DNA of 17,559 nt. Source: Thermoplasmatales archaeon ex4484_36 (GTDB lineage Archaea > Thermoplasmatota > Penumbrarchaeia > Penumbrarchaeales > EX4484-36). Shown piece by piece: positions 13,132 through 17,559 of this stretch. The notes below the pieces were generated by a model. That model was not told the origin of the DNA. It did not search any database and worked only from the letters and a program-made list of their open reading frames with translations. The stretch covers positions 1-17,559 of the forward strand of contig NJDV01000030.1 of the NCBI GenBank assembly GCA_002254765.1, read 5' to 3'. Positions within the stretch are counted from its first letter, which is position 1. Every line of letters begins with the position of its first letter. Both the position numbers and the translations under genes were made by a program.

Positions 13132-13533
13132 CTAACCCTTATAGTTCTTGTTCCTCCTGTAGATGTAGGGATTGAAAGGAGGGAGCTGGTCCTGATAGAA
13201 ACACTTAGTGCATCGGTAGGTGTTATAACTGTTTGAAATCGTCTGACCACCGCAGAGGGGACAGCGTATGTCCAGAAGAGCACCACCGTTCTCCAAGAAC
13301 GCTCTCACATTTTCAAGGTTGATCTCCCATAGGTCGGCAGTCTTGGGAGACTCTCCCTCTCTCCTAGGTTTTATAATGCCTATCCTGAAAAGATAAAGTG
13401 TAATGTCCCTGCCTCTGACAAGCTTGGTAGAGTACTTGTCGAACACCCTCTGGACAGTCACCTTCTTTCTCTCGTTGAACTTCTTATTAAGCATTTCAAC
13501 AATAGAACGTATGATTTCCTCGCTGCTGCCCAT
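13132..13533 (-). CDS. Hypothetical protein with N-terminal helical (winged-helix-like) part and C-terminal zinc ribbon
   Basis: 133 aa from the ATG at 13533. The N-terminal two-thirds (SEEIIRSIVEMLNKKFNERK, VQRVFDKYSTKL, RDITLYLFRIGIIKP) is helical and could be a winged-helix-like DNA-binding unit, but I do not recognise the family. The C-terminus holds a clear zinc ribbon: CPLCGG, then TYRCTKCFY (two CxxC pairs). That layout fits a transcription- or translation-associated small protein. The ATG at 13533 has AGGTG seven bases upstream and sits about 40 bases after a TATA candidate; the ATG at 13557 would lie almost on the promoter. The exact role is unknown. Confidence 0.75.
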   Translation of the reverse strand: MGSSEEIIRSIVEMLNKKFNERKKVTVQRVFDKYSTKLVRGRDITLYLFRIGIIKPRREGESPKTADLWEINLENVRAFLENGGALLDIRCPLCGGQTISNSYNTYRCTKCFYQDQLPPFNPYIYRRNKNYKG

Positions 13534-13569
13534 TTCGCACACCTTGAGGCTACCCATATTGCATTTTTT

Positions 13570-13578
13570 TATTTAAAA
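13570..13578 (-). promoter_or_regulatory. TATA-box candidate for the zinc-ribbon gene
   Basis: The minus strand reads TTTTAAATA. The start site would fall near 13546 and give a short leader with AGGTG before the ATG at 13533. Confidence 0.45.
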
Positions 13579-13604
13579 GTTGTAATAAGAGGCCTCTTTC
13601 GAGG

Positions 13605-13847
13605 TCACTCATAATCCATGGGAGCGAAAGTCTCCAGTTTGTAGAGAACACCCATGCCCTTCAACGTATTCTGAACCTTATCGCCGATTTTCAATATGTC
13701 CTCAATGTCTGTCTTGTCGCTCCATTCGTATACGTAATCATACTGCCCCTTCGTAGGTTTGAATCCCATGTTTAACAGGCGCTGGGTGACCTCTGAGGGC
13801 TTTGCCCCTTCGCTGCTGAACCAGACCACCAGGTATGTTCTCCACAT
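13605..13847 (-). CDS. Small conserved-looking hypothetical protein
   Basis: 80 aa from the ATG at 13847: MWRTYLVVWFSSEGAKPSEV, MGFKPTKGQYDYVYEWSD, then IEDILKIGDKVQNTLKGMGV and LYKLETF. It has an alternating strand-helix-strand-strand-helix-strand character, like a small ferredoxin-like fold, and resembles short uncharacterised archaeal proteins. I cannot name the family. The open frame extends to 14018, but that extension is the antisense of tRNA-Glu (GFEPGSQARKARMIGRYTTG is a well-known tRNA-antisense artefact), so it is rejected. GAGGGG lies about 11 bases upstream of the chosen ATG. A T/A-rich element at 13905-13914 could serve both this gene and the divergent tRNA. Confidence 0.65.
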   Translation of the reverse strand: MWRTYLVVWFSSEGAKPSEVTQRLLNMGFKPTKGQYDYVYEWSDKTDIEDILKIGDKVQNTLKGMGVLYKLETFAPMDYE

Positions 13848-13904
13848 GGGGGGGGAAATCCCCTCTTCGGATAAATAATTTACCAGTTTTCGAAGCGGAA
13901 TACC

Positions 13905-13912
13905 TTTAAATA
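13905..13912 (+). promoter_or_regulatory. TATA-box candidate for tRNA-Glu (possibly bidirectional)
   Basis: TTTAAATA lies about 33-40 bases before the mature 5' end of tRNA-Glu. The reverse strand of the same element could serve the small hypothetical gene. Confidence 0.5.
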
Positions 13913-13944
13913 AAAGATTAAATTTCGCATCTTCCAGCGGCAAC

Positions 13945-14017
13945 GCTCCCGTAGTGTAGCGGCCAATCATGCGGGCCTTTCGAGCCTGCGACCCGGGTTC
14001 AAATCCCGGCGGGAGCA
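13945..14017 (+). tRNA. tRNA-Glu (anticodon TTC)
   Basis: A complete 73-base cloverleaf. The acceptor stem GCTCCCG/CGGGAGC is fully paired, the D-arm contains GTGTAGCGGCCAATCAT as in other glutamate tRNAs, and the anticodon loop is CTTTCGA with anticodon TTC. The T-arm is CCGGG-TTCAAAT-CCCGG and the discriminator is A. There is no intron and CCA is not encoded. An inverted copy of part of its T-arm lies 27 bases downstream. Confidence 0.96.
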
Positions 14018-14044
14018 CTTACATTATTGTCCCAGCAACTCTGA

Positions 14045-14058
14045 CCGGGATTTGAACC
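14045..14058 (+). repeat. Inverted 14-bp copy of the tRNA-Glu T-arm
   Basis: CCGGGATTTGAACC is the exact reverse complement of 13996-14009 inside tRNA-Glu, with 35 bases between the arms. The flanks do not form a second cloverleaf. The same arrangement is found behind tRNA-Val (2486-2501). Confidence 0.85.
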
Positions 14059-14090
14059 GTAGGTTCTGTGCGTTTCCTGGGCAGAGGGTG

Positions 14091-14109
14091 ATTTTTATCG
14101 CTATAAAAT
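14091..14109 (+). promoter_or_regulatory. TATA-box candidates for the ABC exporter operon
   Basis: ATTTTTATCG (14091-14100) and CTATAAAAT (14101-14109) both look like archaeal TATA boxes. Either would place transcription start between about 14118 and 14131, downstream of the ATG at 14108 and upstream of the ATG at 14153. Confidence 0.4.
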
Positions 14110-14152
14110 GTCAAGGAAAGTTTTTTCTTATCCACTTCGGTTATCTATCCTG

Positions 14153-14902
14153 ATGCTGTTTGAACTGAAGGGGATCTGGAAGAGCTTCGGATCAAAGACC
14201 GTGCTTGAAGACCTCTCACTTTCGGTGGATAGCGGAGATGAAGACCTCTCACTTTCGGTGGATAGCGGAGAGGTCGTAGGACTTTTAGGTCCCAACGGTG
14301 CTGGGAAGACAACAGCACTTAGAATTGCGGTGCATCTTCTCAGGCCTGAGAGGGGAGAAGTTCTGTTCAGAGGTAAGAATACCAGGGAGGCCCCAGCAGA
14401 GTATCTTGCAAAAGTGGGCTATGTTCCAGAGGACCCCCTCTTCTATGAACACCTGACAGGTTGGGAGCTTATAGAGCTCGTTAATTCCCTGAGAGGGCAT
14501 GGCCCCCGGGGAGGATCACAGCGGCTTCTAAAAGCCTTTGACCTCCTGGATTCTCTATCAAGCCCCGTCGGTGAGCTGTCCAAGGGGCAGAGAAGAGGAT
14601 TATCCATAGCCATAGCCATGCTGCACAGACCGGACCTTCTGCTTTTAGATGAACCCACTTCTGGCCTTGATCCCGGACACGTCCATACCTTCAAAAGACT
14701 CCTTAAGAATGCGGTGAAAAATGGGGCGGGGGCGCTTCTATCTACCCACATAACCGCCCTGGCGGAGGAGGTTTGCCAGAGAATAGCCATAATAAAGGAG
14801 GGAAGGATTGTGGAGGGACCGGCTGATGTTGAAGACCTCCTTGAAAGGAACGACTCTCAGAACGTTGAAGAGCTGTTTCTGAGGGTGGTGGGTAAGGTAT
14901 GA
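14153..14902 (+). CDS. ABC transporter ATP-binding protein with an 11-residue tandem duplication
   Basis: ABC-2-type exporter ATPase, 249 aa from the ATG at 14153. That start gives the usual MLFELKGIWKSFGSKTVLED opening, while the ATG at 14108 lies inside the TATA region. Walker A GPNGAGKT is at about 46-53, a Q-loop-equivalent at GYVPEDP, the signature at LSKGQRRG, Walker B plus D-loop at LLLLDEPTSGLDP, and the H-loop at STHIT. Directly before Walker A the block EDLSLSVDSGD is repeated as EDLSLSVDSGE, from a 33-bp tandem duplication (14207-14239 and 14240-14272). ABC ATPases carry a single copy, so the insertion lengthens the loop before the nucleotide-binding strand. The stop overlaps the permease start (ATGA), so the two are coupled. 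The substrate is unknown. Confidence 0.88.
   Translation: MLFELKGIWKSFGSKTVLEDLSLSVDSGDEDLSLSVDSGEVVGLLGPNGAGKTTALRIAVHLLRPERGEVLFRGKNTREAPAEYLAKVGYVPEDPLFYEHLTGWELIELVNSLRGHGPRGGSQRLLKAFDLLDSLSSPVGELSKGQRRGLSIAIAMLHRPDLLLLDEPTSGLDPGHVHTFKRLLKNAVKNGAGALLSTHITALAEEVCQRIAIIKEGRIVEGPADVEDLLERNDSQNVEELFLRVVGKV
14207..14272 (+). repeat. 33-bp in-frame tandem duplication in the ABC ATPase
   Basis: Two adjacent 33-base units, identical except for the last base (T versus G), encoding EDLSLSVDSGD and EDLSLSVDSGE. Such near-identity implies a very recent duplication or an assembly artefact. Confidence 0.95.
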
Positions 14903-15615
14903 GAGGAGCCCTCCACGTTCTTTCAATTGACCTTCTACGGTCCTTAAGAAGACTCCTTAAAAGTATCAAGAGGTCTCCTCTGGCCACAGTTTGGTTTACC
15001 CTCTTGCTCCTCATAGGAGAGGGCATGGTCCTTTTGGGTTCCATCTATCCGGGGGAGGTCTCAACTCCGGTGAAGATCACCCCGGGGAGAGCTGTAATTC
15101 TGCTTTCTCTCTTCTTTCTAGCCAAGACAACCTTTCATTTCAGGAGGGAAGTCACTCCTTCCGGGGAGTTCCAGATACTTTTCACAACCCCCGGGGGCAT
15201 CTCATATTTGAAATGGGAGAAACTCCTCTATATCCTCATCACAAACCTCTACCTCTACACCCTCTTCCTCCTTCCCTTCACCCTACTCTCCCTTATTATG
15301 GGGGTACAGTTCGGTGTGGACCCCCCAGGGGTTCTTCTGATGGTCTTCACCCCCCTGCTTCCTACCCTGACCGGTTGCACAATGGCCTCGGGGAGATACC
15401 TTCTAGACAGACGCTCAGGTGCGCCTCTTTATGCGCTTCTTTCAACACCCCTTGCCATTTACCTCTATCTTCTCGAGTGGCAGAATCCCACCAGGGCCCT
15501 CACTGTCCTTCCCTTCCTCCTTGTGCTACAGCTTCTCCTCTTCAGGTCGGTTTTCAGGCCCTGGGGGGTGGAGAGAACTACAAGAACAGAAAGCAGAGGT
15601 TATCCTCTTAGCTGA
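14899..15615 (+). CDS. ABC-2-type exporter permease, N-terminal half (frameshifted)
   Basis: The reading frame starts at 14899 inside the ATPase stop (ATGA overlap). Membrane segments are visible at about residues 30-50 (VWFTLLLLIGEGMVLLGS), 65-78, 108-135 (LLYILITNLYLYTLFLLPFT), 145-165, and 177-215 (ALLSTPLAIYLYLLEW, VLPFLLVLQLLLF). After FRSVFRPWG it degenerates into VERTTRTESRGYPLS and stops. At the run of six G at 15563-15568, dropping one base leads to WRELQEQKAEVILLAEV and on into the second half, so this is one permease of roughly 445 aa broken at a homopolymer. It would carry the membrane path for the ATPase encoded upstream. Confidence 0.8.
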   Translation: MRGALHVLSIDLLRSLRRLLKSIKRSPLATVWFTLLLLIGEGMVLLGSIYPGEVSTPVKITPGRAVILLSLFFLAKTTFHFRREVTPSGEFQILFTTPGGISYLKWEKLLYILITNLYLYTLFLLPFTLLSLIMGVQFGVDPPGVLLMVFTPLLPTLTGCTMASGRYLLDRRSGAPLYALLSTPLAIYLYLLEWQNPTRALTVLPFLLVLQLLLFRSVFRPWGVERTTRTESRGYPLS

Positions 15616-16234
15616 GGTCTACTCCGCCCTGCGCTCCCCGGGCGCTGCGTTATTGGGCGGTGAGGGCAGCTCCTTCGCCCTGAGGCTGGCCCCACCTGCC
15701 ATGGCGGCATTTCTAATCTTCATCGCATCGTCTGTTGAGGTCCTTCTGCCGGTCATGCTCTTCTTCGGCGTGGACTCTCCCCGCCTCTGGCTTCTTAGGA
15801 CAACACCCGTGGGGACAGAGGATCTTTTAAGGGGCAAGATGAGGTCTGTCCTTCTACTCACCCCCCTCATAATACCCTCCGCAGCTCTGCCCATGGCAAT
15901 TGTGCGCAGCTTCCCCCTCCTGGTGACCGTCTACCTCATCCTTGCAGCGGTGGCCGCTATATACCTCTCGGCGTCTATAGGCATATATGCAGGTATAAAA
16001 TACTTCGAGGAGGTCAGAGAGGGCAAGGGCTATCCGCCGGTGGTACCTCTCTATTCAACACTTGTAGCCTCCCTTGCCATATACTCCCTGGAGGTGGGGG
16101 TGGGAGCAGCGGTCTACCTAAAGAACCACACCCTCGGAATCCTAACGCTTCTTGTTCTCTGCGGGATGAACTACTCTTTCTACTCATTCTGTCTTAAGTG
16201 GGGGGCCAGAGAGTTCGAGAAAAGAGACCTTTAA
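15570..16234 (+). CDS. ABC-2-type exporter permease, C-terminal half (continuation after frameshift)
   Basis: Continuation of the permease in the next frame: WRELQEQKAEVILLAEVYSA, then membrane segments around LAPPAMAAFLIFIASSVEVL (lacking strong charges), SVLLLTPLIIPSAALPMAIV, FPLLVTVYLILAAVAAIYLS, YSTLVASLAIYSLEVGVGAA and LGILTLLVLCGMNYSFYSF, with a charged end REFEKRDL. The open frame technically extends back to 15419, but that part is the shadow of the first half. No Shine-Dalgarno or sensible start lies at the junction, so independent translation is unlikely. The end is 4 bases from the stop of the convergent MIP18-family gene. Confidence 0.75.
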
Positions 16235-16237
16235 GGC

Positions 16238-16546
16238 TCAGTCCCCCATGGAGAGAAGCTTCTTTGCCTCGTCGGAAAGCATGGCCGGTGTCCAGGGCGG
16301 GTCGAACACCAGATTGACAATAGCATCCTTAACCCCCGGGACAGAGAGTATTGTCCTCTCCACATCCGCCACAATCCTTGCGGCGAGGGGGCATCCTGGG
16401 AACGTCAGGGTCATGTCAACCTCAACGATGTTGTCCTCCTTGACCTCAAGTCTGTATATAAGCCCCAAATCCACAACGCTGAGGCCGAGCTCGGGGTCTA
16501 TGACGGACTTGAGCGCCTCTCTGACGGCTTCCTCCGTGACTTCCAT
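16238..16546 (-). CDS. MIP18/SufT-family (DUF59) iron-sulfur assembly protein
   Basis: 102 aa from the ATG at 16546 (105 from a GTG at 16555). Motifs: VIDPELGLSVVDLGLIY at the N-terminus, VDMTLTFPGCPLAARI with the conserved cysteine in TxPGCP, VPGVKDAIVNLVFDPPW, and TPAMLSDEAKKLL at the end. Length and motif order match the MIP18/SufT/PaaD group, which acts in maturation of Fe-S proteins, possibly as a scaffold or targeting factor. The ATG at 16546 has GGTGA very close upstream and the GTG at 16555 has no Shine-Dalgarno, so the start is uncertain by three codons. It follows the aminotransferase gene by about 17 bases in the same direction. Confidence 0.88.
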   Translation of the reverse strand: MEVTEEAVREALKSVIDPELGLSVVDLGLIYRLEVKEDNIVEVDMTLTFPGCPLAARIVADVERTILSVPGVKDAIVNLVFDPPWTPAMLSDEAKKLLSMGD

Positions 16547-16563
16547 TTTCACCACTTTGGAGG

Positions 16564-17559
16564 TTATCCTTCTGTGTACTTTAAACCTTTTCCCTCAAAA
16601 CTACCGTATAGTTCCTCAAGAGCCTCACCCAGTCTATCAGCGGCCGCAGCTGACCTCTCTGGAGGAAGATTGCCGAAGGAGACCCTGAGGTATCCTCCAG
16701 CCCCAAATGGCTCTCCGGGAACCGTAAGCACTCCCCACCTTCTTGCCAGCTCCTTCGCCGCCTCCCAGCCAGTGACCCCCGGGGGGCACTTCACCAGCAA
16801 GTAAAACGCACCCTCTCCCCCCACCCACCTCACCCCCACCCTGTCAAGCGCCCGGGTGAAGCCCTCAAGGCTCCGCTCAAGCTTCGGCACCATGGATCGT
16901 GGGTAGTGGGGGGAGTGCTCCCTCAGTAATATCTCAGCCAGGCGCTGGGAGGGGTTGGGAGAGCATATCCCCACAGTGTCTTGGGCTTTGAGGAGGTCGC
17001 CCTCAATCCCCTGGGGGTAGTGCAGGTAACCCACCCGCCAGCCGCCCATCCCGAAGGACTTTGACATAGAGAATATGGAGACTACACCGTTGCCCCCAGA
17101 GAGGGCGGCGGGGGATGTGTGCTTTCGGCCGGAGAAGGTGAAGTGCTCATAGGTCTCATCGGAGAGGAGGTAGGCCCCTCTCTGCTCTGTGAGCTCAAGA
17201 AGAGCTTTCACCTCCTGCCGGGTGAATGTGAGGCCTGTAGGGTTCGATGGGTTCACCAAAACCACCGCCTCCGCCCCCTTATCCAGTGCCTCCTCGACAC
17301 CCTCAAGGTTCAGCCTGCCGCCTCCCCATGGGACTATATGGGGTACCCCGCCGAGAATCTGAACGGCCATGAGGTGATTGAAGTAGTAGGGGGCCAGAAG
17401 TGCCACCCTTCCGCCTCTCCTAACAGTTGCAGAGAGCGCTATGAAGAAGGCATAGTTGGCCCCGGGGGTTATCATAACCTCTCCCTCCGCAGCATGAATG
17501 CCGTTCTCAGACCGGAGCTTTTCAGCCACCGCCTCTCTGAGGGAGGGTAGGCCCTCGTC
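16564..17559 (-). CDS. Class I/II PLP-dependent aminotransferase (partial, N-terminus beyond window)
   Basis: 331 residues are visible, beginning DEGLPSLREAVAEKL at the window edge; roughly 50-60 N-terminal residues are missing. Fold-type I motifs: ITPGANYAFFIAL, LLAPYYFNH, LVNPSNPTGLTF, YLLSDETYEHFTF (the Asp that contacts the PLP pyridine nitrogen) and SMSKSFGMGGWRVGYL (the Lys that forms the Schiff base). RVSFGNLP near the C-terminus carries the Arg for substrate carboxylate. This is the aspartate/aromatic aminotransferase-like subgroup; the amino-acid specificity cannot be read from sequence. The reading frame is intact in the visible part. It is upstream of and probably co-transcribed with the MIP18-family gene. 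Confidence 0.9.
   Translation of the reverse strand, partial: DEGLPSLREAVAEKLRSENGIHAAEGEVMITPGANYAFFIALSATVRRGGRVALLAPYYFNHLMAVQILGGVPHIVPWGGGRLNLEGVEEALDKGAEAVVLVNPSNPTGLTFTRQEVKALLELTEQRGAYLLSDETYEHFTFSGRKHTSPAALSGGNGVVSIFSMSKSFGMGGWRVGYLHYPQGIEGDLLKAQDTVGICSPNPSQRLAEILLREHSPHYPRSMVPKLERSLEGFTRALDRVGVRWVGGEGAFYLLVKCPPGVTGWEAAKELARRWGVLTVPGEPFGAGGYLRVSFGNLPPERSAAAADRLGEALEELYGSFEGKGLKYTEG

Noticed and set aside
13848..14018. N-terminal extension of the small hypothetical protein
   Set aside because: Residues GFEPGSQARKARMIGRYTTG are the antisense of tRNA-Glu, a familiar false-protein artefact; the ATG at 13847 with GAGGGG upstream is preferred.
14040..14070. A second tRNA gene on the minus strand after tRNA-Glu
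   Set aside because: Only the 14-base T-arm match is present; the T-stem does not pair and no acceptor or anticodon arm can be built.

Overview
The window looks like a chromosomal segment of a euryarchaeote. The signs are TATA-type promoters about 25-32 bases upstream of starts (several transcripts nearly leaderless), an archaeal-type tyrosyl-tRNA synthetase, an archaeal NAC-like protein, a KaiC-family ATPase, a cyclic 2,3-diphosphoglycerate synthetase-family protein, and an MTA/SAH deaminase next to a methylthioinosine-type phosphorylase and archaeal Hpt. The lineage cannot be fixed from sequence alone. Repeated CxxC zinc ribbons of the kind at the DnaK C-terminus are, as I recall, frequent in Thermoplasmata-like euryarchaea, but that is only a hint.

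Layout. Bases 1-2250 (minus strand) hold a purine-salvage operon: MTI/MTA phosphorylase, then MTA/SAH/5'-deoxyadenosine deaminase, then hypoxanthine phosphoribosyltransferase (cut by the window edge). Together they would convert methylthioadenosine-type by-products to IMP. Bases 2250-2650 hold tRNA-Val(CAC) followed by a 74-bp direct repeat that carries the tRNA 3' end, with a hairpin-rich 95-bp insert between the copies. Bases 2650-3270 encode a GNAT-like hypothetical protein and a NAC protein that has lost its NAC domain. A small plus-strand cysteine protein (YkgJ-like, degenerate) follows.

Bases 3742-9950 (minus) are a chaperone block transcribed grpE, dnaK, dnaJ, then a TraB-family protein and an anchored carboxypeptidase-regulatory-like protein. 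grpE is intact and unusually long. dnaK is broken: two conserved blocks are missing, and its long C-terminal tail of zinc ribbons and acidic/basic linkers is split across frames. dnaJ is intact. Bases 9949-12434 hold tyrS and the cDPG-synthetase-family gene, divergent from a KaiC-like gene. Bases 13132-14017 carry a zinc-ribbon hypothetical protein, a small hypothetical protein and tRNA-Glu(TTC). Bases 14153-16234 are an ABC exporter: an ATPase with an 11-codon tandem duplication, coupled to a permease split by a frameshift at a G6 run. The end holds a MIP18/SufT-type Fe-S assembly protein and a partial class I aminotransferase.

Two patterns cut across genes. First, both tRNA genes are followed at short distance by an inverted copy of their own T-arm. 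Second, several otherwise well-conserved genes carry internal deletions, a tandem duplication or frame breaks (nac, the surface protein, dnaK at four places, the ABC ATPase, the permease). The second pattern may be assembly or sequencing error rather than biology and should be settled with reads before any of these is interpreted.
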